Shown one piece after another: positions 9,185-21,535 of a DNA stretch of 64,000 nt. Positions within the stretch are counted from its first letter, which is position 1. Every line of letters starts with the position of its first letter. The DNA lies in NCBI GenBank assembly GCA_036320915.1, contig JAXBDG010000013.1, forward strand, positions 1,612,001-1,676,000, read 5' to 3'. The position numbers and the translations under genes are program-made. Below the pieces are notes generated by a model that ran no database searches, was not told the DNA's origin, and was given only the letters and a program-made list of their open reading frames with translations. The DNA comes from Linnemannia elongata. Its lineage: Eukaryota > Mortierellomycota > Mortierellomycetes > Mortierellales > Mortierellaceae.

Positions 9185-12100
9185 TTACATGACCTCCTCC
9201 TTGATAGGGCGGGGGACAGCGTCAGAGTTCTGAAGTCCCAATCCTGCAACAACCTCGGCGCTCTCGCCGCGCTTCTTGCGACGACGGACAGCGTTGCCTT
9301 GAGTCGAGTTTGCAGATCCCATGCTTCGCTTCAAAGGCGCATGGACACCTGTGCTATGGTGATGAAGACGCTCATCCTCGCTGTCATCCATGCCGCCAAG
9401 CACAACATCTTCCTCCTCTGTGCCAGATTCCTCATCTCCAGACATGTTGTTCTTCTGCTGACGGTAAGCGTGGCGGTGGTTGTCGGTACGTCCGCTCATG
9501 CGAGGCGAGCTCTTGAGACTGCGCGAAGGAGATCCAGTTCCGTTAGCTGTTCCATTGCTGTGTCCGTTGCCGTTGGAGACAGAGGAGGTAGTCGAGGAGT
9601 TGCGCAAAGAGTATTGCTCAAGACCATTGGACGATCCAGGCACGGGCGCACCAGGGAACCCACCAGGCATACCACCAGGGGGAGCGCCGGGGAATCCAGT
9701 AGGCGCCCAGCTGGGCAAACCCTCGCTGTTGTTTTGAGGGTTCATTCCGACATAGCGCAGCTTATCCATCCAGTTCTCGGCCTTGTCAACCGAGTCCTTG
9801 AAGATCGAGGCAACCGACTTTAACATATCAGACGATTCATGAGCCAGGACCAGTACCTTGGTGGCGCGTTCAGAGGTTTCGTTCAACGCCGCCTGTTGCT
9901 CGGGATTACGGTCAGATTGGGGGCCTAGCGAGGGCGAGCCCATGGGGGTCGAGGGAACGGACTCGTTGTTGAGAGTTGCCCAGCGAACGGGCATCGAGAG
10001 AATGAATTGGCGGACACTGATCTTGGCCTGGTCGGGCAGACAGGCTCCTGCGTATCGAGAGACGACGTTAATGACTTTACGGAGCGTCTCGACAACCTCC
10101 TTCTTAATAGACGCTAATGTTGAAGCCGCCGTCGAAGGCACCATTGCTGTGCTGGATGATGGGCTGGCCAACGAGACCAAAAACGCACGCAAAAGTCCAA
10201 TCTGGTGATCAATATGTTGTACCGCATACTACAGATAGAAAAGGTTAGATGAACATGTTAGTTTAGAAGTAACGCGATCGACAATACTCTTTTTTCTTGC
10301 TCTAAAGTCGAATGAGGTGGTTACCTGGAGCCACTGCAGGCAGTACTTGAGACTCTTCATGCTCTCCTCGCTAAAGATGGCCACACCGGCGGCAGAGGCT
10401 GTTCCGACTGTAGCAACGACTCCCCTCCAACCCGAAAACTGCTGCGAAGGTGCCGACGAATGAGTGCCGACCTGTTGTTGTTGCTGCTGCTGTGGTGGTT
10501 GAGATGACTGCTGCTGTTGTTGTTGAGGGTAATAGCCATTAGCAGATCCAGGGTACTGGAAGCTACGCTGGCTAGATTGGGAATCCGAACGCTGTCTCAA
10601 CGTAACTAATGGTTGATAAGTGAGAAAGACATAGTGGTGAGTTGGTTTCGCGCTCATTCAAGGTATATGAATGTCAATTCTCATTGAACTCCTGGTCCTA
10701 CCATCTTCGTGGCGAGTGTTACGAGAGCGGAGGACATCAAAACTAGGTCTGGAGCTGGTGTTGGAGGATGTGCTGTCGATACTATCGCCCCGTGACCGGT
10801 AGGCATAATAGGCGCCGTTGGTTGTAGGTCCGTTGTTATCTGGTCGAAGGATGTCGTTTGAGGATCGCGCCGAGCTGGTGGGCGATGGCAAGGCCTGGGC
10901 ATCTGACTTTGCTGGGTAAACCTTCTCGAGCTAATTCAAAAGGAGTAAGAAGAAAAGTGGTGAGCAAAAACGAGTGAGCAAAAAAGTATGAAGACAATGT
11001 GTAGTCTAGACTCATGTCATGCTTGCACAGCAGTATCAAATTCACAAAAGAGGATAGAAAGGGCAAAGGATAGGGGAGTCAACTGATGATGACCCATGCA
11101 CACATAGACATACACATGAAAAGTGATGCTGCATGCATAAACAAGCCCTTTCTTCTCCTTTTTCACCCCTAGATAATGCTGTCGTCACATGCGTCACAAG
11201 TATGCCTTTGTAGCATGTCACTGTGGACCATGGAGCGTGGTGAACATGTCATCATACCTGGTCAAAGACTGGCTTCGAGAGCGACTTCACACTTGATTCG
11301 ACCATTTCGGCGCCGTACTAATTGTATTTATTAAAAGAGATAGAGGAATGGGCAATTGGTTAGTTTGCAGCACAGTTGACAGAAGTGAAAAATTTGCGTG
11401 GGTGGTTGAATGGAGGGCGCACAGCAGAAAGATAAGTAATTTAACACGTCTAGGAATGTGCTCCCAGGTTGTTGTGTGCTTATCGTTGGCATTCAGGAAT
11501 AAATGAGTTGGAAGGGATAGAAGAGAAAGAAAAGAGCAACAGACAAAGTGTGCAATGCCCAGACCACAAACAAAACAACAACAGTACTGCACCACGCAAA
11601 CACAAAATGTCTTCTAATTATTAACTGTAGAATGAGCCACGAGAGCCGATACACACAACAACAACAACGATGACAGCAGCCATGTCAACAACAAAAGTCG
11701 GCGACGATGGATTGCCTTTCATCTCTGCCTCCAACTCTCTGTTCTGGTTGTCGACCCTCGCCCTTCGTCTTGCTGTATCAACGGGTATTGGTACCAACCG
11801 GTAATTGCTCACAATGAAAAGAAATCTCCTCATTTTCTCTTTTTTATACTCTCCCTCCATACCCCCACGGGAAATAAAAAAGCGACCGAGCCAGACGAGA
11901 GCGTGCTCTCTTTGTTCTCTCTCCACTGATATGGCATGATCTCCGCCCAGTGACCCCGCGGGTAAAAAGACAGAGGGGGGAGAAAGAGAGAGAGAGAGAG
12001 TGTGTGTGTATGTGTGTGGAGAAAGGACGAGTGGGAGGGAAGCATTGAAAAAAGGAAGAGTGGGTACTGGAGTGGAGTGTATCGTTTTACCAGGCCCAAT

Positions 12101-13549
12101 GGACTATGGAATGAAAACATGATGAAATTGCGCGATAGTGATTGATGGGTGTACAATGGTGGAAGTGGAGGTGGAGAAGTGTTGTATGTGGAGAGGAGTG
12201 AAGGAGGCTGAACACACATACGCAACGTGTGAGTTCGTGGTAGGGGAAGAGAAGGTGTGGGGATGAGGGTAATACAGCCAACAACAAACAGTGGGAGTAA
12301 AAAACAACAGCAACAACAACAAGAGAAGAGGAAAAAAGAAGAGGAGTGGAAGAGAGGCCAATGCACAATATCTAGACCATTGCTGTCGATTGTTGACTGT
12401 CGCAGTACTGTCCAGAGAGAGCGAAAGGAAAAAAAAAGGCTGTCGGCGACGCATTGAATGGTAATAATAATTCAAAGGGAAAAAGGGGACATGTGTCTGC
12501 CAGGGCGAACTCTTGTTGGTTGTACATGTGTCTATGGGTGGGAAATCGACTCTCCCTGTTTGTAGTTATTGTGGTCGTCGTATGTGAATGTACACATGTG
12601 TCTATATGGTCGGTGGGTTTATGTTGTTGAAGGCGAGAGCGATATAGGGAGAGAAAGTGTCATGCCATCCTTGCGCTCACTCACTCCAGCGCAAGCCATG
12701 GGCCAACAAACACAGCCAGACCACACCCCATTCACTATCTATCCCTCATACGTACTCATACAGTCATCATCATTATCCTTTTACCCCTCGCTCTCAGTCC
12801 TCTATGAGAGTCATCCACCCTACAAAGCCCTTTCCACTCAACCCCCTCTTCCCGTCTCCTTCCATAGGACTAAAGTCCCTACTTCTTCACCTTCTTTTTC
12901 CATCTTTCAAAGCCCCTTCTTCATGTTTTCTTTGGGGGTACGAGTAAGAAAAGTATATGACAAAGTGGAGGTTCTTTTAGAGAGAAAAATAAGATAAAGA
13001 GGAATGAATGGTGACGATGATTACCTTCATGACTTTGCTGTTCTGCTTTCCGGACTCGTAGGCCTTCAAGGCCGAGTTAACGAGGGGCAAGCTTGACATA
13101 CGAGAGATGAATGGGGTATTAGGTGCGACAAAAGACGAAGAGGAGGAAGTAGTGGTGGTAGAGGTAGTGGTGGAGGAAGATAATGAACGGGGAGCAGCAT
13201 TGGCCATATCACCAAGAGCCTCTGCGGCGAGTTGCTCTGCAGGGTCTGGCACAGGCTGCTGTCTGGATCGAGGGGTAGTATCGAATTCTTCAAACTCGTC
13301 GGAGGAGTTGCTGTATCTGTGTTGGTTGTTGTTGTAGTGATTGTTGTTACCGTTGCCGTTGCGATAGTGTTGTTGCTCTTGTTGTTGATAATGGGGTTCG
13401 GAGTTGTTGAGGTCAAGGGGATCCTGGTCAAGTTCCTGCTTGACCGTGATATGGTTGTTGTTGCGGTTGAAGTCGTCGTCCGAGTCGTTCTGTTGGCACA
13501 GTTGCGATATGGACATTGGCTGAGCCTTGGACGATGGAGCAGGAGGCAT
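9185..13549 (-). CDS. OPI1: Opi1-type transcriptional repressor of phospholipid synthesis genes
   Basis: Five exons, reading 13549-13025, 11317-11258, 10930-10702, 10605-10325, 10228-9185; all junctions are GT-AG and phases agree, giving 712 residues. The Opi1 core begins near residue 106 (AEALGDM) and includes PFISRMSSLPLVNSAL (residues 146-161), then crosses the first intron into a 20-residue exon with YGAEMVESSVKSLSKP. Later exons carry the helical region around FSEESMKSLKYCLQWLQ and a long regulatory tail ending in a basic RRRKKR cluster. In yeast Opi1 binds phosphatidic acid and Scs2 at the ER and represses inositol/choline-responsive genes in the nucleus. DEFEEFD (residues 84-90) could act as an FFAT-like ER tether; the VKQE and IKEE sequences fit SUMO consensus sites. 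Both are inference. The start was chosen at the ATG before PPAPSSKAQ because the frame upstream is pure simple sequence. Confidence 0.9.
11318..13024 (-). other. 1.7-kb first intron of OPI1
   Basis: Bounded by ATGAAG|GTAATC at the donor and AATTAG|TACGGC at the acceptor (minus strand). It splits the conserved Opi1 domain between Lys-175 and Tyr-176. At 1707 bp it is roughly ten times longer than the other introns of this gene (about 95 and 330 bp). It holds GA/GT simple repeats (11980-12020) and no recognisable nested gene. Confidence 0.8.
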
Positions 13550-13737
13550 TGTTGTGTTGGTGTGTATGTTGTGAAAGTGAAGGAAGAGTTGTGTGTGTGT
13601 GTGTGTATGTGTGAGTGAATATGAGTGAGTGTATGTGTATCTTGTATGAGTATGAGTATGTGTATGTGTGCGAATGAGTTGTGGGGTGAGGACCAGGAAG
13701 GAAAAGAGAGGGTGTGGAGGAGGAAGGAAGGAAGAAA

Positions 13738-13768
<31 letters not shown>

Positions 13769-14065
13769 CAAGAGTGATGATTCGACTCTGTGTGTGGAGA
13801 AGGTGGGGTGAGGGGAAGAGAAGATAAAAAGGAAGGTCAGGAAAGTTGAGTGAAAGAGAAGGAAAGAGAGAAGGAGGGAAGGAGGGATAGAAAAGATATG
13901 GACCGAATCAAAGTAAAAAAAGTGTGAATGGAATAAGAAGGAAGAAGAAAAAAAAGGGCGGGTGCGGGTTGGGATAGGGATTGAAGTCAGAAACGACAGA
14001 AGAGAGAGAAGAGAGAGAAGAGAAGAGAGAACAGAGAGAGGAGGGAAAAAAAAAGGGACCGAACC

Positions 14066-14096
<31 letters not shown>

Positions 14097-16910
14097 AACC
14101 GATGTTGTGTGCTGGATGTGTGGGAGAAGATGGCAAAAAAGTGTGGGGGAAGAAGAAGAGAAAACAAGAGAAAAGACAACGACAACAATTACAACAACAA
14201 CAACAACAACAACCGACATAAACACCGACAACAATAACCAACGGGCTTCTCTTCCACAACATGGATACACTAACTACCTCACTTACTATCTCAACTAACA
14301 CAACTGACCACCCCCAAATAGCTACTCTGCTCTACCTCCACACTATTCTTTGCCTTTACTTACCTTTTCTCTTCTAGTGTCTTGGCATGGTATGGTTAGG
14401 TATGCATCATCACCCCCCTCCCCCCCAAAATACCTCAGTTTCTTTCATTTCCTGCTTTTCTACCATCTCTTCATTCATTCATTCATTCATTTGTCATCTG
14501 TCTCTATCGGTCTCGTTCACTTTGTTGTTGTTATTGTCGTTCATTTGAGAAAAGTATCACACTTCCCTCTGTTGGTTGGGAGGGGAGGGGTCTATCAATC
14601 TGGATCTGGGTGTCGGAAGGCATCCCTATCGTCTTCCTTCATGCTCCTGCTCAAGGTGTCCAAGATGGACATTTGTAAACAAAGACGCAACCAACCGACC
14701 AACAGCAGGTAACCCTAACAGAAAAAAAGAAAACAAGATAATCCCACATGAAAATAAGGCGTCTCTCTCCTCATATCACTCTCGTTACAAAGGACAAAGA
14801 GGAGAAAGACCTAGAGAGACAAGTGACAAGTGACAAGTGAGGCGAAAGCAAACAGCAAGAAGCGTCAACAACACAAGACACATCAATGTCCCGTTTGTGT
14901 TCATGCGCGCAACCCATCTGTCCTTCTCCTTTTCCCCCTTCCAGCGAGGGGTGGTTCATCCCACATGCCACTGGCAATGGCAATGACATCGACTTGGTCG
15001 GTCGGTTGGTCGGTCGGTCAGTCGGTCTCGTCTGTTGTTTACCCATCTCGTTGACTTTTAACAAACCGGTAAAAACTAGCATTTGACGATAAAAATAACG
15101 GCCTCTTGAACAATAGCAACGACTGCCTACTAGTACTGGTGATGATGATGATGGTTATGACAGGGGGGAGGACCTAAAGGTCAGATCGATCTCACGCCCT
15201 TTGTCTCGTCTCCATTGGAGCAACCCAAATTGAACACACTTTTGTTGTTGTTTTTTTTTTGGTTGTGGAAATTGGCCAAAAAGCAAAGGCAAAGTGGGAA
15301 CATATTTGTGATTGACACATGGGTTCTCCTCCTTTCTTAGCAGTGAGAGTGTTATTCAGTGATGGGTTTATATTTTTTTGCCATCGTCAGTGATGCTATT
15401 GTTCGTTGTTCGTTGGTTCTTCCGTTAAAGAGAATGACCTGTTGCCAATCCAGTCGTTTTTTCTGTTGTCACAGAATGGGTCCCGTTCTTCTTGCCAAGC
15501 AGGTCCAAGTACATACTTCCATCCTCCCCTCCCTTCCCCCCCCCCCCCCCCCCCCCCTTCTCTTCGTAATGTTGGGGGTGCGAATGGAACAGACAAGTGA
15601 TATATATCCCTTCCCTTTCGCTCTTTTGATTTTTCACATGCCATCTCTCTCTCGCTCTCTTTGAAAAGAAAAAAAAAAGATTTCAATTAAGGAGCGCTTC
15701 TTTTGTCTCGTTTTTGCCTGCTGCTGCTCAGACTGGACACGTGTCCAATTGGATTTCACACTCCCAAGATCTTCTTTCATTATTCATCGTCCACAACCCA
15801 CATATCCCACGCATCTCACCCCACACACAGACAGTCGCTCCCAATGACAAGCTCCAGATTCCTCAACCCTAATTTCACAAGGACCAATCGACTTTCTTCA
15901 TCAAATCCAGTCCAAGAACCTATCCTTCTTGTTCTTTCCCCCCTCTAATAATCCTCCGTTATCGCCGCTTGGCCCCCATGCCCTCAACCCTGCAAGGCTC
16001 GTGCGGGGGGGCCACCAGGTATCCTCGGCTCATGTATCTCCCGCTCCCTCCCTCCCCCACGCATCTTTTCAGCTGGCTCTTGGAAGAGGCCCCATCTGTC
16101 CATCCGCCAGAGATCCAGAACAATTTGAGCAGCAGTTGAACATTTGGAAGTTCATAAATGTAGGAAGCCTCTAATCATTCATGGTTTCTTCTCCACTATC
16201 CCCTCCCCCCCTCTTTCCACGCAGTGCCTCTGATCTAAACCTACGGAAAATAAAAAAAAATCATGCCTCTTGTGAACTGTTTGAAAAGAAAAAAAGAACC
16301 ATAATATTCAAGTGTCAAAGTATAAACGGTTTGGCTGCCCTGCGGAATACAAAAAAATCCAGGAACCAAAATGAGTTCTGTTTCCCCCACCCCTCCCCAC
16401 TCCCCGCTCCCTTGGATAAATGCATAATTCCGGTTGTTTCTTCCCGCCTGGTTGTTGTATTTGTACTCATAAACGGTATTTTTCTCTAGTACCTTTTCCT
16501 TTCTTCCTCCCTTTCTCCATTCCTTCCTTCCTTGCCTCCTTGCCTCCATTGCTCACCTGCCTCTTTTTCCTTGCTTTCTTTAGCTTCCTTCGTTTTTCCT
16601 ATGGCACATGCCCCCGGAAAACACACCAAAACGGGAACAAAAAGAACAAAGAAAAAAACATAGCAAAGTGATGCAAAGAAACGCGTGTATACGAAATCGG
16701 AAACAACAAGTACAACGTCTTCTTCTTTCAAAGAGTTCCCATCCAGACCACTTGTACATTGTTTGCAGGTATTAGTTTTTATTATTTTTTTTGGTACATA
16801 CTTTTTTTAAAAAAAAATAAAATAATAAAAAGTGGATCTCAAAAAGGTCTCGCTGCTCGGCATGAGAGAAGAACCGATTTTACCGAAAAGAAGGGGGAAT
16901 GAGAACCTCA
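13550..16910. other. Gene-poor spacer between OPI1 and INTS13
   Basis: The 500 bases beyond the OPI1 start (13550-14100) are purine-rich on the + strand: (GT)n/(GA)n at about 13590-13760 and an A29 run at 14066-14094. Read on the OPI1 strand this is a polypyrimidine leader. Further right are a (CATT)5 repeat near 14471, three copies of AGTGACA at about 14820, a C22 run at 15536-15557 and T/C-rich DNA to 16600. No open frame shows protein-like composition over a useful length. Confidence 0.55.
15536..15557 (+). repeat. Poly(C)22 tract (poly(G) on the minus strand)
   Basis: Uninterrupted run of 22 C. Such dG/dC homopolymers are rare and prone to slippage, so the exact length in the assembly is uncertain. 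Confidence 0.85.
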
Positions 16911-19900
16911 TTACGAAGACGCTGAAGCCTTGCTGAATCCACCATACTCCTTGACAGGCGTCCGTCCCGAAAAATCTTGTAACCGAGGTCTTTTCAACCG
17001 TCTCTGCTGTGCCGCCGCATGGATTGACGCCAAATCAGCTCCAACAGGAACAAGGGGTGCGCCTGGAACAATCGGCACTGGCGGCACTCCGCCTACTGAT
17101 GAAGCAGCTTCAAGAAGAGACGTGGAATCCAAAGATGTCACAGAGTTGACAATCGCAGCCACAGAACTTCCCTGAGCGCCGCGCGGGCCCCAGTACGTCC
17201 TCAACAGACTGCCCTCCTCACCCAACTCTGACAAATACACCTGGTCTTCTCCCTCAATCTCCTCACGCGTCGGAGGCGTCGTCTCCAGATAAGGCACGGG
17301 TTGAGTTCTTCCAGACATGCTGCACAACGGCAAAGTAGGATCTGAAAGAATTTCCTCCGTGCTACTGGTCACATTGTTGGCGTTTCCACCTTGACCACTA
17401 CCACCTCCGCCGCCGCCGCCGCTGTTGCGGAACCCACCCGGCCCTCCAGCATTACCACCAAATCCGCCTCGTCGGTTAATATTGTTGTTGGCATTGTTGT
17501 TTCGGTTGTTGCTGTTGTCACCGAATCGAGCCCCTCCACCTCCTTGCATACCTCCTCGTCCACCACGGTTGCCACCGCCCACATTTCCACCTCCTCGCCC
17601 ACCCCAGGTATTCCCCATGCCTTGTCCTTGGTTTGGGTTAGGACTGCTTCCGTCTGGGACATTCACAATTCCTAAGCTGGGATCTGCTTCCTTTGCATTC
17701 AAGAAAGCTCGTAACACCGGCGCAACATATGTCATCCTGACCGTATTATAATCCAGTCCCGTCGGCGAAATCATCTCTCCAATATGTCTCGCCGCCTAGC
17801 AAATAAGTATTTGAAAACATAGTAGTGAGTAAACGGCGTCAAAAAATTTACGCGTGCATCTTTCTAACAACCACAGGAAACAAGCCTATAAACTTACGCC
17901 AGCATGGCTAGGAGAGATGGACTTGAAGCGCTGTGCAACCAACCATAGGTCCGCAAGGATCGCTTGAGCACTCTCACGCAGAGCTTGATCCTGATGTTGA
18001 TGCTGCTGCTGGTACGTCTGAATGGCTTGCTGGATAACCTTGATTTGAGTCGGAGGGAGGTTGTCTGGGAGGTTCAATGGTCCCGGCAAGACGGCAGGGC
18101 GAGCATCGGTAATCAGTTTTTCAATGATAGTGGTGATCGTGGTCAGGCTAGCAATTTGAGGTTTGCATATCACATTCCTGAACTGTTCAAGCAGAACACT
18201 GTGCTCAGGCTAATGTTGGAAGAAGAGAAGACGTAGCTAGTGTCAACGAAAAGTGGAGGTAGAGATTATAAAGCAGAGTATCGAGCAGCCTCAAACTATG
18301 GCCCTTGAGCACTTACGGCGATGGGGTGTATGCGCTCTCCTTGCCATTGCACGAGCCAACGCGTCTCCAAGTCAATCTTACTCGTCGAATGCACAACCGC
18401 CATATCGACTCCAACTGTTGCCTGATCTTTCCGGGCATGAGACTTCACTCCTCCGCCACCGCCACTCGTCTTGAACTGAAGCGCGGCTGTAGTCTTCAAG
18501 GCAGGAGGCGTCACCTCAATGAAACCACCGCCAGTCCATTCCGCGTCTGCCTTGACAACATTTGTCCGAACAATGTTTTTGATAAAGTCCTATGCCAGTG
18601 ATGAAGAATTAATATAGTAATCAGGAATGTTAGTCATGCCCTTGAACGGATATTTTATCCGCCTTTCATACAGAGGGAGACATTATATGACGGCATACCT
18701 GGACAATGGGCGTAACGTTCCGGTCGTGATGATGGCGTTTCACAACTTCCGACACAGTACCACCGGTGGTTAAATCATCCGTCATAGCCGAGTCCTCCCG
18801 TTTCGATCGCTCGTCCTTCAAAAAGCCTCCCTTGGCTGGCAATGGTTGCAACTCTGTTGCTCTCTTGGGCATGCCGCTCTCATACTCCGTCGGGATACAG
18901 TGAATAAAGAGTCTCCCGCCGTGATTCACGATCGCCCTCGTCACAACATCGTCGGTAGAGTCCTTCTCGACCAACATGTGTATCGGTGCTGTCATTAATA
19001 ACGCCAGTAAGCGATAACAGTGTCAGCCGCATTGTGTTTTGGAGAACCTCTTACATCCTACACAACATCACTTATTAACATCGTTTCCTCTTTGACTTAC
19101 GTGCTTTACCTTGCACAAAAAATGCAGTCACGAAGGTAAGCGGGTTCAAGGTCGCAGCATGGGCACATTCCGTAGGTATAGCCAGCGGCACTAAAAGTAA
19201 AAAAAGGTGCAAGTAGTCAGTGACGAGTAAGGGGGTCCGCAAAAAAAAAAAGAAGAAACTAGTGGCAAGAATTCACCATACATGACTTGGATCGGGTATT
19301 GACGTTCAATCTACCGTAATCAGCTTCAGTGGCATTATGAATAGCTGGCGGTGTTCCCTGTAGAATTGATGTGGTGGTGTCCTCTGCATCTGTTTTCCGG
19401 ACAGCGGTTGGTCCAATGTGATCCGATCTATGGAACAGCTCCGCATCTTGGTCACAGAACTTTCCGGTGAACTTCATATCACGAATACGGAGAACTTTCA
19501 CGTCCTTGTTTTGAACCAGAAAGTAGTTTGTGAGAGCTCGCAATGGTGACAGCTCATCCTCTGCAATCACTGTGTATACTGATGCCGTGCATATCCTTGA
19601 GATCTGCGTGTAAAACGTAAAATAAGGATTGAACCCCAGTATCAGAAGCAAGCATATCGACAATACGCACTCTAGCCTTCATGCAGATTCCATATAATTA
19701 AGTGTACCTGCTCCATGATGATATCGCCTCGCGCTTGACTCCGGCTCGTCGCTATCCGTATAAGGTCCAAATGAATGCTGGTACTAATATTGTTCAAGTT
19801 ATAAATGTGAAAACGACACCCCATATCAGTAAATATTTCTGCTTAGATTTCTCTAATCATCATGAAAATAAATGATCCCGACAGTCTGACTTACTTGCGT

Positions 19901-20994
19901 TTCTTGATGGACGCCTCCATGCTTCGGGTAGCTTCATACAAGGTCCTGCGTATGTCCTGATCGCCATAGAACCAGCCCTTCTCTTCCTCCCCCTTCATCT
20001 CTGTGTCACCATCTTCTTGGCTGCTTCCATGAAGTGACGTCTCGGGATCCGCAATAACAAAAACGATCTTGCATGTCGAACGCGGTTGTATCGTCGTGAT
20101 TGGTTGAGATGCGCTAGGTGTGTTGTTTACTTCATCAAGCAACTTCTTTCCCCCTCCTTGTTGCTTCCAAGCTGATCCGGTCTGTTCCTGGGGTGGCTCG
20201 ACAATGTGGGCGATCGCCTCCTTCAGTGCCTGCTCAAGCCAGGTCTCTGGTACCGTTGACTCGTTTCCTGATGTCTCCTGATCTTCCTGTCTGAGAAGCT
20301 GTAGCTGAGCGTTGATCTACAGGCGATTGTAATGCCATCAAGAAGGTAAAAGCACGCATTAAATACTAATCGCAGTCTTTTCCCATGTCTCTTGAAGAAA
20401 GTGATACCAGATGGTGGCAAAAAATTAACAGCGTTATTTCTTACCTCGCTCATGTTTTGTTCTTTGGAAGCCCATGTGTTCAAGATGATGTTACCACCGG
20501 TCTGTCGGTCTCCTGCTGCAACATGAACCGAGTACTATTGGAGCCAAAGAACAATAGCGGAGCAATTAGTTTTCCTTGCGCGCTCCTTCAAAGAAACCTT
20601 TCAGGGTATAGTGTTGAAATGTAAAGGAAGGTACCTGGGGGATTTGAGTAGGCGGGGTAAGGTCCAGAGTGACGCGTGAGAAGTGCAGGGCGGCATTCAT
20701 AAAACTTGTCCACATGGAGCAGGGCTCGAGGTCAAACTCATCGTCGTCTATTTTGTCATGTCGACAAAGCAAGAGGGTCGAGAAAGTAGACGTGTTGCGG
20801 AAAATATGCTGTTAGGAGGGTGTCTCGAATGTAAGAAGAAAGTAACGAAAGAGATGTCATGCTGGATTGTGTGTGTGATTTGGGTGAGTACCATCGCTTT
20901 CGAAGCCGTTGTCGCCCTGTGAGGGGACAAAGCATGGTTTCTGTCGTGCGAGGGGACTGTGGTCCAGGAGGAGGATGGTTCTCTGCAAGCTCAT
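16911..20994 (-). CDS. INTS13: Integrator complex subunit 13 (Asunder) homologue
   Basis: Eleven exons: 20994-20892, 20747-20635, 20534-20445, 20316-19895, 19783-19708, 19603-19315, 19190-19101, 18988-18699, 18589-18317, 18209-17898, 17795-16911. Phases close to give about 980 residues. The start matches the Asunder vWA-like fold (RTILLLDHSP). CSMWT (near 44), ILNTWASKEQN (near 90), KIVFVIADPE (in exon 4), DAELFHRSDH (near 320) and HGGRLFIHCIP (near 417) align in order with human INTS13 SLWTC, VLNSWTQEDQN, IICITNA, DVELLHHKDAH and HGGEIFLHVLS. A Gly/Asn-rich insert lies at about 738-825. The C-terminus (951-973, with RLQDFSGR) resembles the human cleavage-module-binding tail (KHQEFAGR). INTS13 with INTS10 and INTS14 links the Integrator endonuclease module to targets in the nucleus. 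The exon 6/7 boundary is uncertain: a second donor gives a more family-like sequence but needs a one-base shift. Confidence 0.85.
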
Positions 20995-21535
20995 TGCAGT
21001 ACAATTAGACAGACAGACACACGAAGCAAAATAAAATAAAATAAAATAAAATAAAAGGCAGTGAGGGGGAATGAACGTTTAGGCGAGTCAAAGGGGGAAG
21101 GGAAGGAAACAAGTTCGCTATTTAAGGGAGACGAGAAGGGAATCATAGTTGAAAAGAGAGAGTCAAAGCCCGTTCCTTGTGGCTTTGCTCATCAAACGTC
21201 TAAGATTTCTGATTTCCAGCCACTCCCTTAACGACAGATCATAGCGCACTTGATTGGATTTGCAACGTTTTTTTGTGGGTTTATTAACGCTCTCTATATA
21301 CAGCCGTCTAGGTGTGGTGAAGTGTTGTCTCCTTCCACTCGATGTGCCCATCTTCAAAAAAATCCAGATGTCCATGTGGATAAATAACGGACAACTTACC
21401 ACAGCATGTGCGTTTGACTGCGGCCAAGAAAAGAAAAAAAAAAGGGAAAACAGACGAAGGAGAGGAGGGCAGGTTGGAAAATAAAAAAATTACGCCTCCA
21501 GCATGTTGATGATGTTGTTGTTGTTAAAGACTAAT
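20995..21535. other. Intergenic between INTS13 and MBF1
   Basis: Upstream of INTS13 is an (AAAAT)5 repeat at about 21028-21054, then purine-rich DNA. The 3' flank of MBF1 lies at 21430-21535. No gene seen. Confidence 0.5.
21028..21054 (+). repeat. (AAAAT)n pentanucleotide repeat
   Basis: Five consecutive AAAAT units about 35-60 bp upstream of the INTS13 ATG (minus strand), where it reads as an ATTTT-rich promoter element. Confidence 0.8.

Noticed and set aside
9095..9823. 242-codon + strand frame
   Set aside because: Antisense to the last OPI1 exon, whose minus-strand frame is a clear family match.
12104..12475. Minus-strand frames inside the long OPI1 intron
   Set aside because: Low-complexity Ser/His/Thr/Phe composition and overlapping open frames; no sign of a nested gene.
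16090..16174. Short protein-like stretch ending NIWKFINVGSL
   Set aside because: Under 30 plausible codons, in a C/T-rich region, with nothing to join it to.
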